Below, piece by piece: positions 7,110 through 15,090 of a DNA stretch of 21,339 bases; position 1 is the first letter of the stretch; every line of letters begins with the position of its first letter. The DNA comes from Limnoraphis robusta CS-951 (lineage in GTDB: Bacteria; Cyanobacteriota; Cyanobacteriia; Cyanobacteriales; Microcoleaceae). A program made the position numbers and the translations under genes. Where the stretch lies: contig NZ_LATL02000126.1 of assembly GCF_000972705.2 (NCBI RefSeq), positions 1 through 21,339 on the forward strand. The letters are read 5' to 3'. A model generated the notes under the pieces. That model was not told the origin of the DNA. It searched no databases and worked only from the letters and a program-made list of their open reading frames with translations.

Positions 7110-7904
7110 ATGAAAACGATCCGAACCCTATTAATCGTTTTTCTCACGTCTTTATTGCTGAGTGGCTGTGTTCAGTATGATGTTGGGATAGATTTTAATA
7201 GCCAAACCCACGGAACTATTCAGCAAAAAATACAGCTATCTGAACGTTTAACGGGCTTTAGCCGTGAGGTTGTCAATGAGTGGGTACGCAGTCTCAGACG
7301 TAGAGTTAGAGAGGTTCAGGGGCGAACCCAGCAAGTTTCAGAACGGGGAATTTTAGTGACGATTCCGTTTAATAATGGGGCGGATTTAGAAAAGAAATTT
7401 GAACAGTTTTTTAATCCCATTGACCTGAGTAAAAAGCCAAGATATCAAGATCAACTCGACAATAATTTACCTCAATTTTCATCCAATTTAGATTTAACCC
7501 AAAATAACTTTATTTTTGTTTTGCGGAATCATTTAAGTTTAGAACTCGATTTGCGATCGCTCGCTTTACTGACAACCAATCAACAGGTTTTAATTAATTC
7601 AGGAGACTTGCTAGAGTTACAATTTAGTTTAAATACCCCTTGGGGCGCTAAACTCATAGAATCTGATGCCATTAACCCGGAAACAGCAAAACCCTTAACG
7701 GTGACATCCAAACAAAACGGTCAACTTGTTTGGACATTAAAATCTGGTGAAGTCAACCACTTAGAAGCCGTTTTTTGGATACCCAGTCCAGTCGGAATCG
7801 GTGCCGCAATTATTGTATTATTGACCTATTTGGGTTATGCTTTAAAATACACGCTGTTACCGAAAATAACTGTGAGCAAAAAGACAGTTCAAGCAGAAGT
7901 TTAA
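7110..7904 (+). CDS. DUF3153 domain lipoprotein
   Basis: A 264-residue predicted lipoprotein. The signal peptide ends in the lipobox LLSGC, so C20 should be lipidated after cleavage. The mature part is a beta-rich extracytoplasmic domain of the cyanobacterial DUF3153 type, beginning VQYDVGIDFNSQTHGTI and containing basic SLRRRVREV. A single membrane span lies near the C-terminus (about 228-246, GIGAAIIVLLTYLGYAL) with a short basic tail. The protein is therefore anchored at both ends. Function is unknown in the family, which is conserved in cyanobacteria and chloroplast-bearing relatives. It follows the TldE-like gene by 42 bp. A second open frame at 7775-8008 overlaps its end in another phase and looks like a shadow. 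Confidence 0.85.
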   Translation: MKTIRTLLIVFLTSLLLSGCVQYDVGIDFNSQTHGTIQQKIQLSERLTGFSREVVNEWVRSLRRRVREVQGRTQQVSERGILVTIPFNNGADLEKKFEQFFNPIDLSKKPRYQDQLDNNLPQFSSNLDLTQNNFIFVLRNHLSLELDLRSLALLTTNQQVLINSGDLLELQFSLNTPWGAKLIESDAINPETAKPLTVTSKQNGQLVWTLKSGEVNHLEAVFWIPSPVGIGAAIIVLLTYLGYALKYTLLPKITVSKKTVQAEV

Positions 7905-8080
7905 CCCTCATTGGACAACAGCAAGCGAAAAATATTGTAGGGGCGCTGCTGCTTGCGTCCTTTACGGGTACAAATTCCCCAAAATTTAAGAAATATAAAA
8001 TTTACTAAAAAGATTAAACCGTTAATAATAAATAGCAGTTAAATTAGATAAGATAAGCAACATCACTGGATTCAGCAAAG
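7905..8080 (+). other. Spacer with GTAGGGGCG-type repeat fragment
   Basis: 176 bp between the lipoprotein and NanE genes. GTAGGGGCG at 7938-7946 resembles the start of the dispersed repeat seen at 11045-11057. GCAAGC (7921-7926) can pair with GCTTGC at about 7951-7956 in a short stem. The stretch after 7985 is AT-rich and probably holds the NanE promoter; no clear hexamers are identifiable. Confidence 0.3.
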
Positions 8081-8776
8081 ATGGCCTATGAGAAAAATCT
8101 TATTCCCCCTCAATCTTTAATTGTTTCCTGTCAGGCGCCAGTTGACTCCCCTTTGCATCATCCTATTGTGATTGCAGCGATGGCGAAAGCGGCTATAAAC
8201 CAAGGCGCAGTCGGAGTGCGAGTCGATACACCCAATCACGTCAAAGCGGTGCGAGAAGCGATAACACAGCCGATAATTGGACTGTGGAAACAACAGATTC
8301 CTGGCTTTGAAGTTTATATTACACCTCGGTTTGCAGATGCAGTTGCGATCGCCGAGGCGGGAGCTGATATCATAGCCATAGATGGGACCTTAAGAAACCG
8401 TCCCAACGGAGAAACCCTCAAAACCCTGATTCCGAAAATTCAGCAAGAATTAGGTAAACAGGTAATGGCAGATATAGACACTTTAGAAGCAGCAATTGAA
8501 GCCGCTTCATCAGGTGCAGATTTTGTCGGGACGACCCTTTATAGTTATACAAAAGCAACTGAAAATCTGTCTCCTCCTGGCTTTGATCTCCTCGAAAAGA
8601 TGGTGCAGAAACTCGAAGTTCCGGTGATTTGTGAAGGCGGTATTTCTTCACCCGAACAAGCAAAAAAAGCAATCAAATTAGGTGCGACTGCGGTGGTTGT
8701 GGGGACGGCTATTACGGGAATAGATATTCAAGTCAAAAATTATCAAACTGCATTATTAACACAATCTAGGGGGTGA
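8081..8776 (+). CDS. nanE: N-acetylmannosamine-6-phosphate 2-epimerase (NanE family)
   Basis: A 231-residue TIM-barrel enzyme matching NanE, which interconverts N-acetylmannosamine-6-phosphate and N-acetylglucosamine-6-phosphate. Seen: the opening LIVSCQAPVDSPLHHP, the substrate-binding GVRVDT (45-50), LWK with K70 as the probable catalytic lysine, ADID at 130-133, CEGGIS with E185 as the probable catalytic glutamate, and the phosphate-binding end GATAVVVGTAITG. The length is normal for the family. No other sialic acid genes (nanA, nanK, transporter) are nearby, so the role may be amino-sugar recycling or supply instead of sialate catabolism; that is inference. It reads towards the PBP2 gene, with a 352-bp gap. 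Confidence 0.92.
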   Translation: MAYEKNLIPPQSLIVSCQAPVDSPLHHPIVIAAMAKAAINQGAVGVRVDTPNHVKAVREAITQPIIGLWKQQIPGFEVYITPRFADAVAIAEAGADIIAIDGTLRNRPNGETLKTLIPKIQQELGKQVMADIDTLEAAIEAASSGADFVGTTLYSYTKATENLSPPGFDLLEKMVQKLEVPVICEGGISSPEQAKKAIKLGATAVVVGTAITGIDIQVKNYQTALLTQSRG

Positions 8777-9128
8777 GAAGATTCGGATCACGAAGCAGTC
8801 TAGAACGGCTCAAAAATTGAGCAATCATTGAGGAACTTTAACGCAGAGTTCAACGTCCTTAAAACTATCAATCACCGAAACCAAAGATGAATAACCCTAC
8901 GGATTTCTCTGAATCAGAAAAGAAGGGTTATTGAATCAATTACTCTTCATCTCGCTTTCAAAAGTAGGTTCACCGCGATGAGTTTCGCAACTCATTGATG
9001 GTTTTCTCAACAAGAAACCCCTCGTACTTTCTGTTAGATTTTCAACAGTAACTCAAAAATTCATCGTCTTATCCGGATTTTCACCTCCCTTCATCGGGAA
9101 TAAGAAATAATACACTAATCTAATTCCT
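8777..9128 (+). promoter_or_regulatory. Structured spacer upstream of PBP2
   Basis: A 352-bp gap without a gene. It holds several possible RNA stems. AATAACCCT (8890-8898) pairs with AGGGTTATT (8924-8932), enclosing a second stem TTTCT/AGAAA (8904-8908 with 8916-8920). ATGAGT (8978-8983) pairs with ACTCAT (8990-8995), extendable by two pairs. GGTTT near 9000 pairs with AAACC at about 9014-9018. The first could terminate nanE transcription although it lacks a T-tract; the others would lie in a long PBP2 leader. TAATACACT just before 9120 could be a -10 region for PBP2. No known riboswitch class is recognised. Confidence 0.35.
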
Positions 9129-10961
9129 ATGACTACGGAAACCTTATTTGACTATCAACCCAAGTATGTAACAAAAGCAGACGATGTGCAGGATTCCACC
9201 GTCAGACGTTCCCGTTTGCACAAAGGGATTATTCTGCTATTGGTAATTAGTGGTTTGATGAGTGTGTATACCCTTCAACTTGCTAAACTGCAAATTGTTC
9301 AAGGAGAATATAATCGACTTTGGGCTGAAACGAATCGTCTGCGTTTGTCACCTGTTCCGGCTAAACGAGGAGAAATTCTTGATCGCAAAGGAGAAATACT
9401 CGCCACCAGTCGTCTGTCTCGTTCCGTTTATTTGTGGCCGCAAGAACAATCCCCCGAACAATGGAAAAAAACCGCTAATCAGTTAAGCGGAATTATCAAA
9501 ATTCCTGAGACTCAAATCTTAGAACAACTCGAAAAAGCGGGATATAATTCTCGGCTTCCCGTGCGAATTTATCAAGATATTAGCCCTTCAATGTTCGTCA
9601 GTCTTGCTGAAGAAATGGGCAAATCTAGAGGCATTGAAATTCGTGGTGAGTCCAGGCGTAACTATCCCAATAATAATTTAGCCTCTCATCTATTAGGATA
9701 CATTGGAGAAGCCACCCTCGATGAACTCAAAGCCAACCCCAATTATCCGATGGGGATGATAGTCGGGAAATCAGGCGTTGAAAGTAAAGCGAATTCTGAC
9801 TTAGAAGGGGCTTGGGGAAATCGCTTAGTCGAAGTCGATGCGCGAGGAAATGAAATTCAAGAATTAGGCTTACAATCTCCTGTTTCTGGAAAACCTGTTC
9901 AACTGACTCTCGATTACAAATTACAGAAAATTGCGGAAGAACAATTAGGTAACAGACGGGGTGCCGTTGTGGCAATTGATGTCAGAACCGGGGCTGTTTT
10001 AGTGATGGCAAGTAGTCCAAATTATGACCCGAATCAGTTTACTCGTCAGTTAACAACGAAAGAATGGAATCAATTGCAAGGGGGAGAAAATCCACTTCTT
10101 AATCGTGCGGTACAAGGATATCCTGTGGGCAGTACCTTTAAAGTTGTTACTGCGATCGCGGGGATGGAATCTGGGAAGTTTAAACCCAATTCTACATTGA
10201 TGACTTCGGCGGCACTTCGAGTCGGTAATATTTCCTTCCACGAACATAATAAATCGGGTTATGGAGTGATTGGATTTAGAAAGGCGTTAGCCGTGAGTAG
10301 CAACACCTTTTTCTATCAAGTGGGGATGAAAGCAGGCCCCGAACAAATTTCTAAATGGGGTCGAGAATTAGGGATTGGCGGTTCAATTAATTTAGATCTT
10401 TTAGGACTAGATGGCGCCAATCATGGTCAACTTCCAACCCCTGCGGAGAAAGAAAAAAATTACGGTGAACCTTGGTATTTAGGGGATACAGTTTCGATGT
10501 CAATTGGTCAAGGGTTAGTGTTAGTCACGCCGTTAGAATTGGCGGTGATGACTTCAACCGTTGCCAATGGCGGATGGCGAGTTCAACCTCATTTATTAGC
10601 CTCTCAAACGAATACAAAGGAAACTCAACGAGTGAAAACAGCGATTTCTCCCGCTACTCTAAATGTTGTTCGTCAGGGGTTAATTGATGTGGTGAAAGAA
10701 GGAACGGGACGACGTTTAAATGATGGTACGATTCCGTTAACGGGCGGTAAAACAGGTACAGTAGAAATGCCAGGAAAACCCGATAATTCCATGTATATTG
10801 CTTTTGGGCCAGCAGATAAACCGGAAATTGCGATCGCCGTTGCGGTAGAAGCGGGGGGTTATGGTTCGGTGTCGGCTGCACCCATCGCCCATGAGATTTT
10901 TAAAGGCTATTTCGGCCCACCCAAACCTAAAGCACCCGCCGCGAAAAAACAGAAGAAATAG
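9129..10961 (+). CDS. mrdA: Penicillin-binding protein 2 (class B peptidoglycan transpeptidase)
   Basis: A 610-residue class B PBP that cross-links peptidoglycan, normally together with a SEDS glycosyltransferase. A 33-residue cytoplasmic tail is followed by one membrane anchor (about 34-52), then the dimerisation domain with RGEILDRKGEILATS (80-94) and the GKSGVE block (213-218). The transpeptidase domain has all three active-site motifs: STFK (S335 nucleophile), SSN (390-392) and KTGT (541-544). The C-terminus is short, basic and proline/lysine rich. PBP2 (elongation) is preferred over PBP3/FtsI (division) from the overall pattern, including the YIGEATLDEL and GKSGVE blocks. ftsW lies 2.9 kb downstream on the same strand, but the intervening genes include two on the opposite strand, so they are not one operon. 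Confidence 0.9.
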   Translation: MTTETLFDYQPKYVTKADDVQDSTVRRSRLHKGIILLLVISGLMSVYTLQLAKLQIVQGEYNRLWAETNRLRLSPVPAKRGEILDRKGEILATSRLSRSVYLWPQEQSPEQWKKTANQLSGIIKIPETQILEQLEKAGYNSRLPVRIYQDISPSMFVSLAEEMGKSRGIEIRGESRRNYPNNNLASHLLGYIGEATLDELKANPNYPMGMIVGKSGVESKANSDLEGAWGNRLVEVDARGNEIQELGLQSPVSGKPVQLTLDYKLQKIAEEQLGNRRGAVVAIDVRTGAVLVMASSPNYDPNQFTRQLTTKEWNQLQGGENPLLNRAVQGYPVGSTFKVVTAIAGMESGKFKPNSTLMTSAALRVGNISFHEHNKSGYGVIGFRKALAVSSNTFFYQVGMKAGPEQISKWGRELGIGGSINLDLLGLDGANHGQLPTPAEKEKNYGEPWYLGDTVSMSIGQGLVLVTPLELAVMTSTVANGGWRVQPHLLASQTNTKETQRVKTAISPATLNVVRQGLIDVVKEGTGRRLNDGTIPLTGGKTGTVEMPGKPDNSMYIAFGPADKPEIAIAVAVEAGGYGSVSAAPIAHEIFKGYFGPPKPKAPAAKKQKK

Positions 10962-10990
10962 TCGATTATTTCATCCCTAGAGGTCAACCC

Positions 10991-11153
10991 AAAAACCCGG
11001 TTTCCTAAGAGTGATATCATCTCCGATTAATCAATGATCATTGTGTAGGGGCGGGTTCTGCCCAGATTTTTGTTTCCTGTTCAAGAATTTAAATAAACCC
11101 GCCCTTCCCCCATAACAGAATTGAGCAACCGGACAGGGTATGACCGGGTTTTT
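10991..11153. repeat. Composite intergenic inverted repeat (MITE-like)
   Basis: The outer arms AAAAACCCGGT (10991-11001) and ACCGGGTTTTT (11143-11153) are exact complements 141 bp apart, and they are the same sequence as the stem at 1311-1343. Nested inside, GGGGCGGGTT (11048-11057) pairs with AACCCGCCCT (11096-11105) with one mismatch. No open reading frame lies inside. This could be a small non-autonomous repeat element, or a fold acting in the 3' region of PBP2. Confidence 0.45.
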
Positions 11154-11228
11154 AATCCTAATTATCTTTTGAGTGAATTTATGTTATGCTGAGAAAGTCG
11201 TCATTAGATAAAACCAAGCCTTCTCTGA

Positions 11229-11423
11229 ATGTTTAATGTTGAAATCGATTCCCAACTTGCCCTATTTTTATTGTTTTTTCATTGTCTGATTGGCGGAATT
11301 GCTGCACTGATTGCCAAACAAAAAGGTCGCCGTTTCAATCGATGGTTAATATTAGGATTGATTGGCGGTACACCGATATTTTTTACAGCACTTTGGATTA
11401 AACCTAAAGAATATCAAACTTGA
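11229..11423 (+). CDS. Small two-span membrane protein, 64 residues
   Basis: A 64-residue protein with two hydrophobic segments (about 9-29 and 38-57) separated by a basic loop KQKGRRFNRW, so both ends should be outside if the positive-inside rule holds. The pattern (small and glycine-rich around GGIAALIAKQKGR and WLILGLIGGTP) is typical of short cyanobacterial inner-membrane proteins of unknown role, and is much more protein-like than chance. Its last 10 bases (11414-11423) overlap the end of the opposing PD-(D/E)XK-like gene. Function unknown. Confidence 0.65.
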   Translation: MFNVEIDSQLALFLLFFHCLIGGIAALIAKQKGRRFNRWLILGLIGGTPIFFTALWIKPKEYQT

Positions 11424-12019
11424 TGCTGTGCCATGTTGAACAAAATACCGAGAATCTTATCAACCTCGCTGATATAATAAGAATCGCGGTCAATATAAGC
11501 AGTCTTCTCAACCCACTTTAAAAACTTCCATTCATCCCCCGTTGTTACTGCCCCATAAATACAAGGCAAGCTTATATTTTCTTGCTGATTGTAAACATCA
11601 GCCGCGTACATTTCAGCAATACATTGTCCCAGACAGGATACAATATTCTCGTTTTTAGCCTCAACAATGGCAATCACAGGTTTTTCTAAATAGAATTGTT
11701 CTGCTGAAGCGCTCAAAATATAGTCACAAAATCCAGTGAGTCCCCGATCTTTATCTACATTAAAATCAATCCCTGAAAACAGACTAATCCGATCTGAAAG
11801 CCTCTCTTTGATTTCGAGCAGAATATTAATGATGATCAACTCTGATCGCGCTTTTTCGGTATTAATAGCCAGGGCTAGCGGAACATTTCGTTGTAAGGTT
11901 TGTTGTAAATAATCGCTCAGTTTCAATGGGATAGCATCACTAAATAGAGAGAAGTTTTCAATCGTTTGCAGACCGAATTCTGACTTGACTTTCTTGAGGG
12001 TAAATTCACTGTATGCCAT
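11414..12019 (-). CDS. PD-(D/E)XK nuclease-like hypothetical protein
   Basis: A 201-residue soluble protein. It shows a plausible PD-(D/E)XK active-site set: E60 in ARSELIIINILLEI, D99 in GFCDYIL, the E120-A-K122 pair in IAIVEAKNE, and Q132 in CLGQCIAEMYAA. These spacings fit the restriction-endonuclease-like fold seen in many cyanobacterial proteins of unknown function. Whether it cuts DNA is not known. No methyltransferase, specificity subunit or antitoxin is beside it. It overlaps the 64-residue membrane gene tail to tail by 10 bp. Upstream, after 55 bp, the UbiB-family gene ends on the same strand, so read-through from that gene is possible. Confidence 0.72.
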   Translation of the reverse strand: MAYSEFTLKKVKSEFGLQTIENFSLFSDAIPLKLSDYLQQTLQRNVPLALAINTEKARSELIIINILLEIKERLSDRISLFSGIDFNVDKDRGLTGFCDYILSASAEQFYLEKPVIAIVEAKNENIVSCLGQCIAEMYAADVYNQQENISLPCIYGAVTTGDEWKFLKWVEKTAYIDRDSYYISEVDKILGILFNMAQHQV

Positions 12020-12074
12020 GTTAATTTTCCCGATCTGATGGTTGAAGTTCCCCTAATTTATGAGCGTATCAATA

Positions 12075-13727
12075 CTATTTTAAACGACCGGAACGTAAAA
12101 TACTCACAATCAGCCATAATCCAAAGAAACTCGCAACCCCAAACAAAGCATTTGTTAAAATAGTAAGTTGAGGAGTTTGTGCGCCTGTAGTGACAATTGC
12201 CGCTCCAATAATCAGGGCTGCAACAACAATACTAAATGAAAGTCGATTAGCAGAATCATCTAAACTACGACGCAGGGGATCTAACTCACTCAGGGTTATA
12301 TTCCATTTGAGCGTTTCAGAGGTGACTCGATCTAATAACTGTTCGACTTGACGAGGAGACTGCAAAGATAAACTTTTCATATCCAATGCAGTTCTTAATA
12401 ACGTTTCCATCGGATTTTCTCCCAACAATTGACGTTGAAATAAATCCGTCATTAACGGCTTAATTTCTTCCAACAAATTCAACTGCGGATCGAAAGATCG
12501 GGCTACTCCTTCTAAATTTGCTAACGTTTTAGAATACAATCCTAAACTGCTGGGAAGTTTGATTTTATTATGACGAGCCAAGGCTAAAATCTCATAAAAC
12601 ACCTCAGAAAACTTGATTTCAGACAAACTCAAGTTATAATACTTTCGCAACATTTTTGCATAGTCACTTTCCAGCTTGGCTAAACTGGGAGGACGGGCAG
12701 ACTCAGCAATTTTCATCGTTAATTGAGTACAGCGTTGAGCATCGAGATCGACAATCGCTAAGAGCAATTCCGTTAAAATTTGTTGACTCCGGGGATCAAG
12801 ACGACCCACCATTCCACAGTCTAGTAAAGCGACTCGACCATCGGTTAGATAAAATAAATTACCCGGATGAGGATCAGCATGAAAGAAACCATCAATATAA
12901 AATTGTTTGAAGAAAGCGCGACAAACGAGGGTACTAATTGCTTGGCGTTCGGCCGTAGCATCTCCGTTGTAATTTTGACCGTCTACTTTTGCCGTTAAAA
13001 TCGGTTTTCCATTCAACCACTCTAACACCAATAACTTCGCTGTTGTCATCTCCCAATAGACTTTGGGAACCATGATTTTTGTCGGGTCAAACCAACGACT
13101 TTCAGATAAATTGGTTCGCAGTTGATCCGTATGTATCGCTTCCTTTCTAAAGTCTAATTCGGCTCTCAACGCATTGCCAAATTCTTCAGCCAAGGCAACA
13201 ATATCATAATCTTCGCCGAAGTCCGTTAAAGCAACTAATTCTCCCAAACCTTTGAGAACAGAAATATCTTGTTCGATAATCCGATCAATACCCGGACGTT
13301 GAACTTTCAGAGCGACTTCTTGACCACTTTTCAGGGTAGCACGATAGGTTTGAGCAATAGAACCTGCGGCGACAGCCTCAGTGTTAATTTGAGCAAATAC
13401 ATTTTCTAATGGCTGTTTTAACTCTCCCCACAGTAAAGCTTCCATTTCTACCCAAGGGACAGGCGGAACTTGAGCTTGTAGAGTGGAGAGGGTTTCAATG
13501 TAGTCGGCGGGTAAAATATCAGGACGGGTGCTGAGTAATTGTCCTAACTTGACATAAACCGGGCCTAACTCGATTAAAATATTGCGAAGGACCGCAGGTG
13601 TTGGTAAATTGGGTTCATCGGCTTTGCCACCTGTCAGCAAGCCGCGCATATAGTCCCAACCGTTGCGGAACACAACTTCAACAATTTGGGCTTGGCGAGA
13701 ACTGTTTTGAGCAAGGTTAGAGATCAC
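12075..13727 (-). CDS. ABC1/AarF/UbiB family atypical kinase
   Basis: A 550-residue UbiB-family protein. Diagnostic features are the KLGQ motif (60-63) followed by LSTRPDILP, the alanine-rich loop AAGSIA (120-125) in place of a glycine-rich loop, K141 in VALKVQRP, HADPHPGN (283-290) and the metal-binding DCG (303-305). Two C-terminal hydrophobic segments (about 495-515 and 523-545) anchor it to a membrane. Family members support quinone or prenyl-lipid metabolism; several paralogues are usual in cyanobacteria and this one cannot be assigned to plastoquinone or tocopherol pathways from sequence alone. It starts with GTG at 13727, supported by GGAAAGG just upstream; no closer ATG fits the conserved N-terminus. 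Divergent from ftsW. Confidence 0.9.
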   Translation of the reverse strand: MISNLAQNSSRQAQIVEVVFRNGWDYMRGLLTGGKADEPNLPTPAVLRNILIELGPVYVKLGQLLSTRPDILPADYIETLSTLQAQVPPVPWVEMEALLWGELKQPLENVFAQINTEAVAAGSIAQTYRATLKSGQEVALKVQRPGIDRIIEQDISVLKGLGELVALTDFGEDYDIVALAEEFGNALRAELDFRKEAIHTDQLRTNLSESRWFDPTKIMVPKVYWEMTTAKLLVLEWLNGKPILTAKVDGQNYNGDATAERQAISTLVCRAFFKQFYIDGFFHADPHPGNLFYLTDGRVALLDCGMVGRLDPRSQQILTELLLAIVDLDAQRCTQLTMKIAESARPPSLAKLESDYAKMLRKYYNLSLSEIKFSEVFYEILALARHNKIKLPSSLGLYSKTLANLEGVARSFDPQLNLLEEIKPLMTDLFQRQLLGENPMETLLRTALDMKSLSLQSPRQVEQLLDRVTSETLKWNITLSELDPLRRSLDDSANRLSFSIVVAALIIGAAIVTTGAQTPQLTILTNALFGVASFFGLWLIVSILRSGRLK

Positions 13728-13888
13728 GATGCCTTTCCAAATTGGGTTTATTCTTCGTATTGTAATCGTTTGTAAATAAGATAGACAGAAGCGCTTTTTT
13801 ATGCTAACTCCTACTCAGGGGGTAATCTCGCAGAGTGTCAAATCCTCGCTACAGCAAATTTTGTCATTGTTAAGCTAAACCGACTCCC
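13728..13888. promoter_or_regulatory. Divergent promoter region, ubiB-family gene and ftsW
   Basis: 161 bp separate the starts of two outward-facing genes, so both promoters must lie here. The only clear element is GGAAAGG on the minus strand at 13738-13732, four bases from the GTG, a good ribosome binding site for the UbiB-family gene. No ribosome binding site is visible in front of the ftsW ATG. Confidence 0.4.
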
Positions 13889-15085
13889 ATGAACTGGCGA
13901 TATCTGATTCCCTTTTTTGATCCCACTGTCGAACATTGGTCAATGGAAGCCCGCCTCTTACGGTGGTTAACGTTTCTTTGGCTGAGTGTCGGGTTGGTGG
14001 TGGTTTTTTCGGCTTCCTATCCGATTGCGAATGCTGAACATGGAGATGGATTGTATTACTTCAAAAGACAGGTCATCTGGACGCTGGTCGGAATGGTAGG
14101 ATTTAATATCATTGTCAGAACTCCCATTTATTCAGTCTTAAAAACGGCGCGTGTTGGTCTTTTTAGCGTTCTCGGGTTGCTGGTTCTGACCTTAATTCCG
14201 GGTTTAGGAACTTCAATTAATGGGGCGACGCGCTGGATTTCTCTGGGTCCTTTGCTGTTACAACCGTCTGAGTTGATGAAGCCTTTTTTAGTCTTACAAG
14301 GTTCTCACTTTTTTTCGGATTGGAATCGCCTCACTTGGAAAGTTCGACTCACTTGGTTAGGCATTTTTTCAATTGTTTTATTAAGCATTTTAATTCAACC
14401 TAACCTCAGTACAACAGCTTTATCTGGTATAACGTTGTGGTTGATTGCCTTGGCGGCTGGACTCCCTCTAATTTATTTAGGAGGAACGGCTTTAGGAGGG
14501 ATACTTTTAGCAACCATTAGTGTCAGTTTTAAAGAGTATCAACGACGTCGGATTTTGTCTTTTCTCAATCCTTGGGCTGACCCGATGAATGATGGCTATC
14601 AATTAATTCAAAGTTTGCTGGCTGTCGGGTCAGGTGGAGTTTGGGGAACGGGGTTAGGATTATCACAGCAAAAGCTGTTTTATTTACCCATTCAATATAG
14701 TGATTTTATCTTTGCCGTTTATGCTGAGGAATTTGGATTTATTGGCGGTCTTCTCTTATTTTTGCTGTTGGCAGTTTATGCTACAATTGCCTTGAGAGTG
14801 GCTTTAAATGCTCGTCAAATTGAACATCAATTAATCGCTGTTGGCGTGATGGTGGTGATGGTGGGTCAGTCGATTTTAAATATTGCTGTGGCGACGGGGG
14901 CGTTACCGACTACGGGTTTACCTTTACCGCTATTTAGTTATGGTGGAAGTTCAATGATCGCGAGTTTAGCTTTGGCTGGATTATTGATTCGAGTCGCTCG
15001 AGAAAGTAATCAAGCTGAAATCATTTCCTTAGAAAAGCCGCCCTCTGAAACTCGAAAAAGGCGATTACCTTCTCGAAGAAATTAA
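13889..15085 (+). CDS. ftsW: SEDS-family peptidoglycan glycosyltransferase FtsW
   Basis: A 398-residue polytopic membrane protein of the SEDS family, which polymerises lipid II into glycan strands at the division site with a class B PBP. Seen: SASYP near the first spans, the GATRW block (112-116), LLQPSELMKPF (123-133), the conserved loop YQRRRILSFLNPWADP (217-232) with GYQLIQSLLAVGSGG, the probable catalytic aspartate D272 in YSDFIFAVYAEEFGFIGG, and LPTTGLPLPLFSYGGSS at the end. About ten membrane spans. The N-terminal pattern (RYLIPFFDP, then RLLRWLTFLWL) and LPTTGLPLPLFSYGG favour cyanobacterial FtsW over RodA. The basic C-terminal tail is short. It ends 5 bp from the converging histidine kinase. 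Confidence 0.88.
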   Translation: MNWRYLIPFFDPTVEHWSMEARLLRWLTFLWLSVGLVVVFSASYPIANAEHGDGLYYFKRQVIWTLVGMVGFNIIVRTPIYSVLKTARVGLFSVLGLLVLTLIPGLGTSINGATRWISLGPLLLQPSELMKPFLVLQGSHFFSDWNRLTWKVRLTWLGIFSIVLLSILIQPNLSTTALSGITLWLIALAAGLPLIYLGGTALGGILLATISVSFKEYQRRRILSFLNPWADPMNDGYQLIQSLLAVGSGGVWGTGLGLSQQKLFYLPIQYSDFIFAVYAEEFGFIGGLLLFLLLAVYATIALRVALNARQIEHQLIAVGVMVVMVGQSILNIAVATGALPTTGLPLPLFSYGGSSMIASLALAGLLIRVARESNQAEIISLEKPPSETRKRRLPSRRN

Positions 15086-15090
15086 GCGTT

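Noticed and set aside
7775..8008. 77-codon frame overlapping the end of the DUF3153 gene
   Set aside because: It overlaps the conserved membrane-span coding region in another phase and runs into spacer; it looks like a shadow.
11414..12019. PD-(D/E)XK-like protein as part of a restriction-modification or toxin-antitoxin system
   Set aside because: No methyltransferase, specificity or antitoxin gene is adjacent; only the nuclease-like residue pattern supports it.
9129..15085. PBP2, UbiB-family and FtsW genes as one cell-wall operon
   Set aside because: Two intervening genes lie on the opposite strand, so they cannot form a single transcript.
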